Source of the DNA: Sarocladium kiliense
Lineage: Eukaryota > Ascomycota > Sordariomycetes > Hypocreales > Sarocladiaceae
NCBI GenBank assembly: GCA_030734395.1
Contig: JAUZTG010000029.1
Coordinates: forward strand, 62,001-126,000
DNA length: 64,000 bases
Reading direction: 5' to 3'
Under the pieces are notes generated by a model. That model was not told the origin of the DNA, searched no databases, and saw only the letters and a list, made by a program, of their open reading frames with translations. A program made the translations under genes and the position numbers. The stretch's first letter is position 1. Each line of letters starts with the position of its first letter. Below, piece by piece: positions 31,527 to 43,585 of the stretch.

Positions 31527-32685
31527 TGTTACGGCACTCTGTCCCTGAGCATGCGCTGAAGCCAAGGATCTGATGAACAGTAGTGGCGGAAGGCTGGAAG
31601 CTTGGTGTATCGTGATCGCAACCCAGACACGATGACGCCAGCGACGCGCTCACGTGACAATCTCCGATTTAGACTAGCGCCAGTAGTGTTCGAGGGTTAG
31701 GGTCGATTGATATCGGCGCGTAGGGAGATGAAGAGCTGCATCGCACGTGGCTACAGAGCATGTGTGAGATCATGCAGCGTGAGAGCAAGCCTCAGGTAGT
31801 CGTTGCAGATGCTTTGTGGACTCAGATCGCCCATCAGCAGCACGACTTGGCTCATGCCGGAAGTACCGTGTACAAGCTGAGACCTGAAGCGTGTCACAGG
31901 TGAAGTCCCCTGACGCCTGTGCTTACAGCGGCAGCTGGCCGCAGAGCGCTCCCCTGAGCAGTGACTTCGGCCCTCACGTTTGTCGTGGGGCCATAGCATG
32001 TCGCTTGCTGGCGCCTCCCGGGCTCTGGGTAAGCTAAGGTACCTCAGGCCGCCGCTGTCGTTAGGCCGCTAGCGCCCTATTACCTCGCTCCCTATTACCT
32101 CGCTGCCAGTGGGTTTGATGCAGCATTTGTAGTAGCGTCGCATGGCAGCAGCTCAGCACAAGGCAGCCTAGCTGAAGCAAACAGCGGCTTGGAAATCCAT
32201 CGCTTCAATGCTGCTCTCCCCTCCACACCTCACATCCCATCGCCTCCAGAGTAAACGCCCCCGATCATCACCTCGCAACGAACCCATCGACTGCCCTCCT
32301 CCTACGCTACCATTCGCTCCTATCTATCACGCAACAACACAACAGTCATTCATCGACGTTTGCACATCACGGGGTACTTGCTCTACCCACTCGACGGGCT
32401 GTGACGACGTCACCGGCGCCCTTGTCCAGATTCAAGTCACTCTCTCCCTCGCAATCCGGTCACGTTCACCTTCAGCCTGCTCGCCCTGCGATCGAGCCGA
32501 CCAGCCTATCCGGCAGAGCCCCGCGACAACCCTTACGCCTCATCTCCCCTGCGTTGCCCTTAATTTGTAGCATCACCTTGCGAGCCACACGATACTCCCG
32601 ATACCCGTTCTTTCTTCTAGCATTAGCTTGCCCGCGGCCAGATTGTCCATCATATTGGAACTCGCTCCACGTCCACGACATATTC
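31527..32685. other. Divergent intergenic region (aim18 / grrA)
   Basis: About 1.15 kb between diverging genes, so it holds both promoters. It contains a TCACGTGA palindrome at 31650-31657 on the aim18 side, a 15-bp tandem duplication at 32075-32104, and a long pyrimidine-rich leader (32210-32680) before grrA. The grrA frame is open back to 32401 but without an ATG. Confidence 0.5.
32075..32104. repeat. Perfect 15-bp tandem duplication
   Basis: CCCTATTACCTCGCT occurs twice head to tail (32075-32089 and 32090-32104) in the divergent promoter region of aim18 and grrA. It looks like a simple slippage duplication; no function is evident. Confidence 0.8.
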
Positions 32686-35111
32686 ATGGCCATCCCGCCT
32701 GGTCATGGCTCTATAGCCCCCGGTATGGCTTCATCCAGACCTAGCGGTGCCTCAGCTGAGGGTGCCCTTGCCGTACCCGAGGACCAGAATGATTCACACT
32801 CATCCTCGTCCTCAAATTCCCCCGCGCCCGCCGACAACGAGGAGTCGGACTTCTTCCTGGGCAACAACGACTCTCAATCATCACTCGGTGTCATAAATCT
32901 CCAGGACATGAACGTTGACGACCAGTGTCTGCCGCCCATTAACAGGCTTCCCAACGAGATCTTCCTAGCCATCTTTTCGAAACTCAGTTCGACGAATGAC
33001 ATATACCATTGTCTTCTCGTCTCTCGACGATGGGCGCGCAACGCCGTCGACCTGCTCTGGCATCGCCCTGCATGCACGAACTGGGCAAAGCACAGTAGCA
33101 TTTGCCAGACTTTGGGCATGGCCAACCCTTACTTCCCCTACCACGACTTCATCAAGCGGTTAAACCTTGCTTCCCTCTCGGACGATGTCAACGATGGCAG
33201 CATAATGCCACTATCTGTCTGCACTCGTGTCGAAAGGCTCACTCTCACAAACTGCAAACAGATTACCGACAGAGGTCTCATAGCTCTTGTCGAAAACAGC
33301 ACCTCCCTCCTCGCGATCGACATCTCGAACGATCGAAACATCACAGAGCAGTCAATCCTAGCTATGGCAGAGCACTGTAAGCGACTTCAGGGTCTCAACA
33401 TCTCGGGCTGTGAGCACATATCCAACGACAGTATGATCACGCTGGCGCAGAATTGCAAATATATCAAGCGGGTGAGTCCAAGTGCCTCAACTATATCCTC
33501 ACGCGTACTGACTTCAGTTGCCAGCTCAAACTCAACGAATGCTCTCAACTATCTGATGACGCGGTGTATGCTTTTGCGGAAAACTGTCCCAACATCCTCG
33601 AGATCGATCTGCAGCAGTGCAAACTCATCGGGAACGGTCCCATCACCTCGCTCTTGGCCAATGGAAACTGCTTGCGAGAGCTTCGACTGGCCAACTGCGA
33701 ACTCATCGACGATCACGCCTTCCTACCTCTTTCCTCGCGACGCAAATTTGAGCACCTGCGGATTCTTGATCTCACCTCATGTGGCCGCTTGACAGATGCT
33801 GCGGTACAGAAGATCGTTGAAGCTGCTCCCCGACTGCGTAATTTAGTGCTGGCCAAGTGCGGCAACATCACCGATGTTGCTGTCAATGCCATATCGACAC
33901 TCGGAAAGAACTTACACTATGTGCACCTTGGCCACTGCCGACAAATTACAGACCAAGGAGTCAAGAACCTCGTCAACGCCTGTAATCGCATCCGGTATAT
34001 CGATCTGGGCTGCTGTACCAACTTGACAGATGAATCTGTGAAGCGCCTGGCGTTGCTTCCGAAACTCAAGCGAATAGGGCTGGTCAAGTGCTCTAGTATA
34101 ACTGACGAATCTGTCTTTGCGCTTGCGGACGCTGCGTATCGACCAAGAATGCGCAGGGACGCCCAAGGCGTGTTTATCGGGGGCGAATACTTCTCGTCAA
34201 GCTTAGAGCGCGTGCATCTCAGCTACTGTGTCAATCTCACACTCAAAGTATGTTACGCTTAATGAATTCGACGCCTGAAGTTGCTAATCATCTATAATAG
34301 AGCATTTTGAGACTCCTCAACTCATGTCCCAGATTGACGCACCTGAGCTTGACTGGTGTTCAGGCCTTCCAACGAGAAGAGTTCCAACCGTACTGTCGAC
34401 AAGCACCTCCAGGTAAGTCATGACATTTCACCCCGCTTGTATCAACATTTCTGACTATTTGTAGAATTTACCCAACATCAGCGAGATGTCTTCTGTGTGT
34501 TTTCTGGACACATGGTGGGCAAATTTCGTGAATTTCTTAATACCTCTCCTCTCTTCGATGAGGAGCGTCAGACCTTGCCCAACGCCTGGGCACAACGACG
34601 TCCTGGTCGGCGGGTAATGCAGGCTTTGCCTGCTGAAGGTACAATGGCCGTGGGCGCTGCTGATGGAGTGGAGGACGAAGGATACGACGACGACAATGAT
34701 TACGAGGGTATGGATACTGTGGTCCCAACTGGCGAGAATCACGTTGTTCTTTCCTATGCGCCACAACCTCTCAATGGCGTAGCTGGAGCGCATCCTTTCA
34801 TGCACATGACCGCCTCAGCGAGCGGTCCGGTTTTTGCGTCAGGGATACCACCGCCAGAGGGGGCTGCTACTGTTACTTCCGACGCAACACATCCAATGAA
34901 TGGCGTTATGGGCCCACTGGCATTCTCCAGCTTCATGAGCAATGCGCCTGCATCGGGACAGCCTCCGCTGAGCGCCTACGGACAGACGCAGGCGAGTCTA
35001 GCTAGTCTTGGCCAACAGTCTACGGGTCCAATGCCAAACGGCGGGCCGGCTCCGGCAGGTGCCAGTTCCGCCCCGTTGCATCAACGCCCGGAAAGTGGAG
35101 GATCTGGCTGA
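32686..35111 (+). CDS. grrA: SCF ubiquitin ligase F-box/leucine-rich-repeat protein GrrA (Grr1)
   Basis: The substrate receptor of an SCF E3 ubiquitin ligase. Yeast Grr1 links nutrient sensing to G1-cyclin turnover, and Aspergillus GrrA is needed for ascospore formation. Four exons: 32686-33471, 33525-34247, 34301-34412 and 34465-35111, total 755 residues, with 52-53 nt introns and consistent phases. A disordered Ser-rich N-terminus is followed by an F-box (INRLPNEIFLAIFSKLSSTN to LLW, about residues 82-128). A long array of cysteine-containing LRRs of the L..L.L..C..(I/L)(T/S)D type covers about 160-560. The Gly/Pro/Ala-rich C-terminus contains an acidic stretch (DGVEDEGYDDDNDYEGMD). ATG 32686 is the first in-frame Met after a long CT-rich leader. 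Confidence 0.95.
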
Positions 35112-35827
35112 ATCTTTGAGCAAAAGGAGCCATTTGATGCGGCCCAGGATAGGCCCATGAAGGGCTAAACTATCCCTTAACTCACATCGGTCAGTTCACC
35201 TGCCACCATTGGGCGCGCTCCGGCTCATGCTCTTTGACGCAGGGCGTCCATGGCTGGTACGTGTGCGCTGTGAGGGAACCGGGAGATGAACAACTTCCAG
35301 GGACTCTGACCATCGCCATGGATCGTTGCGCATGAGTTCCGTGGGGAGCAGAAGACGTAGGAATGGACGGCCGAATATACCCTTACGAATGAGCATACGA
35401 GAATGATTTGTCAGCACGAAGAGAATTGTCCGCCAGGGCTTGGACGACACAAGCGTTGCCTGCTTACGTGGTGCCCTGGTGATGTTGGCGTGGTACTGAA
35501 GTTTCACCACTTCTCTCTTTTCATTTCTTGCAAGCATTGCAAGCATCAGCATGAACGGCGATTGCTTTGTCTACTTTGGAAGGCAAGCAGGCATTGATTG
35601 GGAAAGGCACGTTATGAACATAGAATTTCTGGGAATGGCGGAACCTAGGCATGGGTAAGGAGGACAAATCACCCAAGGGCCAAATGAAGGGACGGTGATG
35701 GCTTATGAGAGAACAAATATATTGGCCCATTCACTTCTTTTTCTTCACTGCTGAATCTTCTTACTATCGGGTCGAGGTGTATCCTGACGAATATGGGTCT
35801 TCGCTACAGAGGTTGAACTCGGCGTCC
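35112..35827. other. Convergent 3' flanks of grrA and the ThuA-like gene
   Basis: About 700 bp between convergent genes. Only short unsupported frames occur. It presumably carries two 3' UTRs and polyadenylation signals. Confidence 0.45.
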
Positions 35828-36619
35828 TCATTTGCCTCTCCGAGCGGTCCACCATATGGCTCTTTCTAACATTCCCATGAACCACGCATCCGCATACGCA
35901 TCATCGAAATGTCCCAGCGCCGTGTAGAAGACCCTCGTGCCCCCGGTCTCAACCTCATGACACCATGCTAAAGGATGGGGGCCATCAACTTCATCGCCTT
36001 TTGGTCCTGTCCACCCCTCATACGTCGTCGGATCAACTGACACCAGAACCGTACTTTCCTTCGGCGGAAATCTGGGAGTAGCTCTGAAATTGTACCATTC
36101 ATCGAACCAAGGGAAATCAGTACGTGACGTAGATGATGTGCGAAGGCTCATTGGGCATGGTGATGCCGAGGTCGGAACGCTAGATGATGAAGGCGCCGGC
36201 AGACCTTGAAGAATGAAGTGCTCTTTCTGGGGTCTGCTCTCCTCACGAGGATGATGAACCTTTAGTTTCCCCCATTGTGGCTCTGGATGCCCGTTAAATA
36301 CAGCTCCCAGAAGCTCTCCATACCATTCGCACTCCGACATGCCGGATGTACAAGCATGCACGCCCACCACCCCGGTCCCATCTCTCTCCACGAACCTCTT
36401 GATAGCGCTCAAAGTCTCATCGTCAAGAAAGGGGCCGGTGTTATGGCCAAGGATGAGGATTTCGTGAGAGGGAAGGCGGACTCGAAGCTCGGAAGATGAC
36501 TCGGTGTGGGTGAGGGACACGGAGGCGAGAGACGAGAGGGAGGCAACCATAGAGGGGATACAGGCGTGACGGTAGCCCGACGTTTTGGTGAAAAGAAGAA
36601 CTTTAATGGGTGACGCCAT
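35828..36619 (-). CDS. ThuA-like domain protein
   Basis: A 263-residue single-exon protein of the ThuA (trehalose-utilisation) family, a glutamine-amidotransferase-like fold found mostly in bacteria and also in fungi. Landmarks: KVLLFTKTSGYRHACIPSM at the N-terminus, HEILILGHNTGPFLDDETLS, GTGVVGVHACTSGMSECEWYG, the HPEPQWGKLKVHHP block, FDEWYNF, PHPLAWCHEVETGGTRVFYT and a terminal ALGHFDDAYADAWFMGMLERA. The reaction of fungal members is not established. A Ser-rich insertion (about residues 139-168) sits before the FDEWYNF block; it is longer than I would expect for the family and could hide an unrecognised in-frame intron. Confidence 0.88.
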   Translation of the reverse strand: MASPIKVLLFTKTSGYRHACIPSMVASLSSLASVSLTHTESSSELRVRLPSHEILILGHNTGPFLDDETLSAIKRFVERDGTGVVGVHACTSGMSECEWYGELLGAVFNGHPEPQWGKLKVHHPREESRPQKEHFILQGLPAPSSSSVPTSASPCPMSLRTSSTSRTDFPWFDEWYNFRATPRFPPKESTVLVSVDPTTYEGWTGPKGDEVDGPHPLAWCHEVETGGTRVFYTALGHFDDAYADAWFMGMLERAIWWTARRGK

Positions 36620-37853
36620 GATTCATTCGGTGAAATTCTATGCAATGATCTATTGAAGAGGGGGCTGAAGGGTCCGGATCTGAGTTGTAGGAAGTTCGTC
36701 TCAAGAGTTTGTGGTGATGTAGTCACTGTCGTGCACCCCAGATTCTCCTAGGCGGGGGTGCAAGGGTGCAACCACGTTTTGAGGCTGTACTTTCCGGAAC
36801 GCCCAATTTCACCCCTGAACAGAACCCTGACGTATATGCAATGAGAAAGTTGCTGCTTGAAATGTCTTGCGAATTATACGGCATGAAAGCATTTCTTGCA
36901 ATCATATGGCCCTCGATACATAAGGGTAAGGTAGGGTGCGTAGGGTGCGTAAGGTAGCGTGGCAAGAGTACCGTACGTCGACCAAGATCCAGGTCAAAAA
37001 GAATAGAAAAACCAATGAGGTTCGCAACATCATGTGTAAGTGGAAGGGTGTTTGACGTTCAACATCATAACTTAGTCTGCTGTGAGCATGGGCTCGATGT
37101 TCTATCCCATCGACGACTTCTTCTATTCGTCCAATGACAAGGACCAACCTCACTGGGAATGTCGAAAGATCCCGGGATTCGGCTTACTTGCTTCGAGCGA
37201 GAATAAGCACATTAGAGAACTTTCCATCGAACCATATTTCCGACAATACGGACGGTCCCATTTGTGTGGATCGCCTCTGACCGTACCCCGGAGCAGATTG
37301 CAAATGCATGTCAGCGTCTGCGGGCGTTGGCTGCACCCCTGGCCTCGAAAATTCCTTTCTTCCGTGACTTGTTCCGTCTGGTGGTGATTTGGAAAGAATA
37401 TCACGATAGAAGGAGCTTATTTCTCACCCAAGTCACATGAGAATGATTCGGCGTCGGTCGATGAATGTATCTGGTGCGGTGTCAGACCTAGCACATGGTG
37501 AGCACGATGGTGAGGTTCGTGCTACCGATGAGGGTCATGTACGTGTGAAACCCGAGGCTACGGTCATATTTGGCGAAGGATGAGCAAAGTTGCAGTCAAG
37601 AAGATCTTCATTTTTATGTACCGATTATAAGAGTTATATCTCGTTGAATCTTTCGATTCTGTCTCAGTCGTGATTGTGCTGCTACCCGCTACTCAATGGT
37701 AAGACGAGCCAAAGACAAACTTGGTATCAAGAAAAAAGCAACACCGTCAGCCTCCGTCCACCCCCATAGCCAGCTCTCAAGGTCCACTTCCACCCCCCGC
37801 CACACATCTCACGCCGTGACGCTTTCAAGTCAGAATACGATGAACCGTCTAGT
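36620..37853. other. Intergenic, ThuA promoter side and ammonium-transporter 3' flank
   Basis: About 1.2 kb. A plus-strand frame of roughly 100 codons from ATG 37088 has no recognised domain and is not called. A short repeat (GTAGGGTGC twice, 36931-36948) is present. No other element was recognised. Confidence 0.4.
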
Positions 37854-39422
37854 CTAGACCGTCTCCTTGGGCCTCTCGGTGCTAGTCTGGCTGCTGGCAA
37901 CGGCCGCAGCGGCGGGGATATCGGAGATGGAGCCAGAGTCGGCGACGTGGCGGGTAAGCTCGACGTAGTCGTAGGCGAACTCGCCGAGCTGGCAGTCATC
38001 CATACCCATCTCCTCCTCAGCGGGGGAGGCGCGTAGGGACAGACCCGGAACCAGGTTCATGAGGAAGAGAATGAGGCAGGTCAGGACGAAGGTCCAGGCG
38101 AAGCAGGCGAGGGTACCTGCGATCTGGTAACCGAGCTGGATGAAGTTGCCATCAACCCAGCCGATGGGGTCGTGCTCCTCACCAGCGAGACCGGCGATCC
38201 AGGAACTATGAGCTTAGTTAGTGATTGCCCCAAGACTGGGGTTTGGGGGCATGACTTACGCTCCGAAAATTCCAGTCAGGATGTTTCCAACCATGCCACC
38301 AATACCGTGGACGGCGAAGATGTCAAGGGCATCATCAACGCCAATCAGGAACTTGAGCTTGGTGGCGAAGTTGCAGCAGATACCGCTGACAATACCAATA
38401 ACGACGGCACCATAAGCAGGGACAAAGCCAGCAGCAGGAGTAATGCCGACGAGACCAGAGATGGCACCGGAGCAGAAGCCGATGGTGCTCCACTTCTTCT
38501 CAAGACGGTAGTCCAGGAGAACCCAGGTCATGCCACCGAGGGCAGCGGAAAGGTTGGTGATGTAGCAGGCGAAGATGGCCTGGAGGTTCATGCCGAGAGC
38601 AGAGCCACCGTTGAAGCCGAACCAACCAACCCACAGGAAGACCGTACCGAGGACCACGTTGGTGACGTTGTGCGGACGGTAAGGAAGACCGTGATTCTTG
38701 TTGTAGCCGGTGCGCTGGCCGAGCATGAGGGAGTAGGCAAGAGCGCAGGTACCGGAGGCAACGTGGACTGGACCGCCACCGGCAAAGTCGTAGCTGGGGA
38801 GGTTGTACAGCCAGCCGTTACCGTTCCAGGTCCAGTAGGCAATGGGATCGTAGACAACGGTGGCCCAGATGAAGATGAAGACGAGGGCGGGCAGAATGCG
38901 ACCACGGTCGGCGACAGCACCAATGGCCAGAGCCGGGGTGATGGACGCAAACATACCCTGGTACAGAGCGAACAGAATGTCAGGAATGCCACCGACATCC
39001 TGGCCCATGGTCTTCATGAGACCGAAATGGTCGAGGGCACCGAAGAAAGAGTTGCCAGTGCGGGAGAAGGTGAGGGAGTAGCCCCAGAAGAACCACTGGA
39101 AAGAGACGACACCGACCGACAGCATGGAAAGAAGCAGAAGCTCAAGAGCGGACTTGCGGCGGGCGAGACCACTGTAGAAGAAACCGACACCAGGAATCAT
39201 GAGAAGCACGAGAGCAGAGCAGACGGTGATCCATGCCATGTTACCAGTCTAAGTTCAATTAAGTCAGTCGTCGATTTCTCACTCAATTGCGTGGCTCTTT
39301 GGCGCAGAGCTGCAAAGGGTCATGCTCACGTCGTAGAAGATGTTCAGGTTGTGAACACCGGTGGTGGCCCAGCCGGAGTCGGCACGGTCCGTGGTGCCAT
39401 TGTATTCGGGGATCGAATCCAT
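37854..39422 (-). CDS. mep2: Ammonium transporter, Mep2/Amt type
   Basis: A plasma-membrane ammonium permease of the Amt/Mep/Rh family, 477 residues. Three exons: 39422-39330, 39248-38260 and 38205-37854 (donors GTGAGC and GTAAGT, phases agreeing). About eleven hydrophobic helices are visible, beginning TGNMAWITVCSALVLLMIPG and GVGFFYSGLARRKSALELLL. Both pore histidines of the twin-His pair appear: FAGGGPVHVASG (about His193) and DIFAVHGIGG (about His345). A His at the first position is the Mep2-like state. The cytosolic tail contains LGEFAYDYVELT and a Ser/Ala-rich end. GATA-type motifs upstream fit nitrogen regulation by an AreA/NIT2 factor. Confidence 0.95.
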
Positions 39423-42400
39423 GGCGAAGGTGGTGAGTCTGGGTTATTGAGCTCGAACGCGGCTGGTGATTGATCTTTTGTCGAGAATGATAAGGAGGAC
39501 ACCAGCAGTGAAGTAGTGAAGCTCCGATGTGAACCACAACGAGGAACCAAGGCAAACAACCCAAAGGAGAAGGGAGAGGAATGGAAGGTCGATGAGGATG
39601 AAGCAATCAAAGGAATTCCGAGTCTGGGAGGAGGGAGGACGAGGAAAGATATAGCCGTCCAGGGTCTGGGCACACAGACGAGGGAATGCCGATCCACGGC
39701 CTGGGTCAGTCGTCGATACTGACCAGGAACTGCGAAATAGGCGGTGCCCACCCCCAGCAACGAGAGATTGACGACTGCGCCCACGAGACATAAAAAGAAG
39801 CTTCTTACACTGACCCTGGCTACGACGAGCTTGGAAGCACACCCTCAGGTCTAGCTGAGCCGTAGTGTGAATTGGTCAAGGGAGGGTGTGAGCAGAACAA
39901 GACGAAGCCAAGGCACTGTCTGTGAACCCAGGCCGCCCCATGGTAAGCAAGCCATCGTCGGAAAAGGCGTGGGGGGCGTGTGGCAGACCAGCTTCAGAAT
40001 GGGCTGCCTGTCTCTCCCTTCTACAGTGGTAATTGAGGTCGTCCGATGTGCTAGACGCAGTTAGCCTCTCGAGACGTACAACCACTGGGAACTGTGTGGG
40101 GGAGATAAGGAAAGGCAGCAAGCCGAGCAAGGGATAGGCGTACAGTGCCAGCCAGCAAATGTGGCTTATTAGGACGGAAGAAGGAGCCCTGGAAGGCATA
40201 AATCATACTCATGCATGCTCCAGCGCGGATTCAAGCCACGGCTATAAAGAGTCCCTCTTTGGACCCCGTCAGGTTTGCATCCGACTCGTCGAGAGCGCGT
40301 GTCGCATGTCAGAAGTGGTGCCGTCAGACCACACACACACGCGCGCACACTTGCAGGTTGTACAGAGTACACATGCGCAAACATCCAACAGGCCATGCTC
40401 TCTCTTCTCGAACTTGGCGTTGAAGCCTGTAACAGCTATCATCAGCTTCATCGCGATACCGTCAAAGTTTGTAGTCATCCCCGACATGAGGATAATCAGT
40501 TGCCCACGGTGGTGATAAGACAGCGCACCTTGGCAGGTCTTGTCGCCCGTGATCAGCTGGGCATCGTCCGGTAGTTGCTTGTCTCCGAGTCCCTTAGTAC
40601 GAATGCCCAGAGAAGCCGGGGATGATGATCACTGGATGCTGGCATCACGGAGGCTGATCAACTGGTCGGTGAGGATTGGTGGTCCCCGTGTTTTGCGCTT
40701 GTTGCGCCAGCTGTGCTCTTAGCTCCCTGGCGCTTAATGTTCGCCGACTTCATTGTGACCCAGCCGTCCTGCACTTTGACTCCGGTGGGACGGGAGGTAG
40801 AATACAGTAGAGGGGCGTGTTCATCTGTGAGCGAAGCAGAATGCATGCGTCGCGCGCCAGGTCCACCCCCGTAAACGGCTCTCCACATACGACGACGGGA
40901 ATGAACAAGAGCGCGACCAGCAGCCATCGACTCCACTTCTGGCCACACTGATAAGCTTCCCGTCGTTCACAGGCTCTCTGCCGACCTTGGTCGCTTGGCG
41001 GAACAAGGGTCCGGCCTTTTTGGGACGCCCTAGAACCGGAGCTTATCTTTGCGATTGTTACTGCTTGAATGATTGAAGCCAAGCCTGCGCTGTCGCTGCA
41101 TGTGTGATGGCTGGACGATACAGACGACGGAGTCCCGGATGATTGTATGCCAGTCCCCAGATTTTTCCTTGTACGCAATGCATTTGACTCATAGAGCCAC
41201 CGTCATCTTTGCCCAGGTTTGATCTTCAGTTGCCAAGTTATGGGTGACGGCCCTTGGGACGGATCTATCCCGAGTCTCCTCATGTTGACCGACTGATATC
41301 GGAGAGAAGTCAAACAAACATCCGCTGACTGCCTGCAGTAGTGAGAAGTAGCTGAGCTTCCTCTAGTCGCGCTTCTGTTGCCTGCTGATGCGATTAAGTG
41401 TGAGACATGAGATGCCTGAAGGTCGGTCGCTGGGAGTCCAATCTTAAGCCATCCCCGCAAACCGTTTCGCTTCATATTACAGACGTGCCTCGGGCATTGT
41501 GAATCAGCCTCGTTAAGAGCATTCATTTCAAGCCACTGGTGCGGATAGGTATGCCGGTGAGTTAGGTGGCTGACCGAGTCAGCCTCCACCGTCCAGCACA
41601 TGGCAGCTCTCACTCTAATCCTCTCCAAATCCAAATCTGGAATCGATGATTCAAGGTGGCTCTGCAATTGGTGTCGAGCCAAGGTGAATTCAGTTACGCA
41701 ACGAATTGCTCGGATACCTCCTCCTCGGCATCGTCATGGACCTTATCGACGCTCAGTTCCTTTGATAAGACACCCCATCCCTTCCCGTCGGGGCCAAGAA
41801 ACCCAAGGCGCATCCGGCTGAGAGGGCTGTAAAAGAGGGTGCGCTCTTCACTGGAACATCTTGTCAGGAACCAGTACGCAGCGTTGCCATGCGCTGGATA
41901 CTAGCGGCGAAACAAGTGGCGCTTCTTTCGCGAACAGCATCCCTCCGTCGGCTCCGTTGGACGACGCTCTCACCATTATACCACCTCGCATGGGTCAATG
42001 CCATTGGATGATTCCTTATCTCTTGGCACAACCGAGGTGTGTGGTGGATTCGCCTCCAAGCCTTGTGGCTTGCATTCGACGGACCCCGGCGCACCGTCTC
42101 CCCCCTTGACGCCTATCCCCCAAAGCAGTATAGCGTTTGCTCGTGGTATTGGAATGCCATTTGTGAACCTGTGATAACGCGACTGCTCCTTGAAGCGTTT
42201 GATGAGGGATGGTGATGTATTTTCTTATCGGTGTTGGCACCAGCGCTATTGGAAGTATCATTTCACAAAGTGCAGATGCTACCGAATTTGATGTTCATAG
42301 TTGCCGACTGACATCGGAAGATATGCTGCGTACGTCGACAGGTCACTCGTATGTTGCGCTACCATTCAATGTCTCGGTTGCGCAGGCTGCTTTGCATACA

Positions 42401-43585
42401 GCCTCTAGAGTTGGTCGTCGACTCTCGGATGGACAGCCCCTGTGACTGGAGAGCTCACTCAAGAACTATCGAGAACCCACCGCCCTGTGCTCAATGCTGA
42501 CGCTTTTCTCAGTCCGGGAGCCACACCCTCTAGTATCCCCTCTTTGAGAACCATGTATCCGGGCAAAACACCATTGTCGCTTCCCTGACTCGATTCTCAC
42601 ACCCCTACCTTCCGCCGTGCAGACGGGATCACCCACGAACTTCAAGATCCAGCGCCCGCAAACAGTGGCCAGCAAGGCTGTGCGGGCGTCGAGATGCACG
42701 ATTCCCGCTCTCTCGACTATGGGGAACCATGTTGACAGCTCCGGGAGGCGACACATGAAGCTTATGCCAACGTATTTCCCCAGATTCGACCCAAGCATGG
42801 AACTGTTCCTGGAGTTGGAACTGCGTGCTCGAGGTCGATGCCAGCACAATGTAGACGCCTTCAAGATTTCCTGAGGAGGGTGTTCGACTAACATGCATGC
42901 GTGCCCAGACCCTCATCAAAGATCCCTTATCAGTTCAGCTTCAGGCCACGTCAGGTCGAGTGCACCTACTACCCCTTGGGAAGTTGCCGATTCATCCCGA
43001 GGACAGAAAATTGTGGTCGACGTCTTTCATGTCCTCGTCTGTTTGGTCCCCGGGCCAAGTCGATCATCATGCAAACCCCTTGCCCAGACGCTTGTCCCCC
43101 ATCGCGCGACATGTGCGAATCCTAAACTCTGCCAGAGTAGTGTTTACTTCGTTGCTGAGGCCTCACATCTTGGCAACTTCACGATAAGCAGACCTGATGC
43201 TGATATGACTTTGATGGTTCATAATGCCAAGTGCGACCCGTTGCTGAGCAGTTGGTCGACCCCGAGACATCTACTGATCGTCAAAGTGCCAGAACACGTT
43301 GACCCTGGCGGTCATTTCCACATTCGAAGCCCAGTATAGAACATGTTGATATCCTCATGGAGGCGATGAACCTGTGCGGTAGGTGACTATGCGCTTTTCT
43401 GCAATTCGTCTTCACTGGTGTGAGCATTAAAGTCATATCGCTGAATAATGTGGGTGCCGCCCTGCGAATTTGAGGAGAGCTGCCCTGCCATGTTCCTGAT
43501 CACAGTACAGGGTGGGCTGTCCTGTTGAGCCTAGCCCAGATGGCGGACATCTGAGATGGAGTCATGATAAAGTCGGAGTATCTCA
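39423..43585. other. Long intergenic region upstream of the ammonium transporter
   Basis: About 4.2 kb with no supported gene; frames of 80-160 codons overlap on both strands and have no recognisable domains. The left part should be the ammonium-transporter promoter (GATAAG motifs annotated separately). An alternating purine-pyrimidine run (CA/CG repeats) lies at 40330-40350. The 41-43.5 kb part holds nothing I can interpret. Confidence 0.45.
39489..41047. promoter_or_regulatory. GATAAG motifs upstream of the ammonium transporter
   Basis: GATAAG occurs at 39489-39494, 40104-40109, 40514-40519 and 40950-40955, and as its complement CTTATC at 41042-41047. AreA/NIT2-type GATA factors bind HGATAR sites and activate ammonium permease genes under nitrogen limitation. 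The motif is short and some copies are expected by chance in 1.6 kb, so only the nearer ones are plausible. Confidence 0.4.

Noticed and set aside
36931..36948. GTAGGGTGC twice, resembling degenerate telomeric repeat
   Set aside because: Two copies of a 9-mer are compatible with slippage; no larger array.
37088..37387. About 100-codon frame starting MGSMFYPIDDFFYSSNDKDQ
   Set aside because: The N-terminus looks protein-like but there is no recognisable domain, neighbour logic or splice signal; left as intergenic.
38172..39473. 433-codon plus-strand frame opposite the ammonium transporter
   Set aside because: A mirror frame produced by codon bias of the highly conserved transporter on the other strand; composition is Gly/Asp/Glu/Val-rich without domain features.
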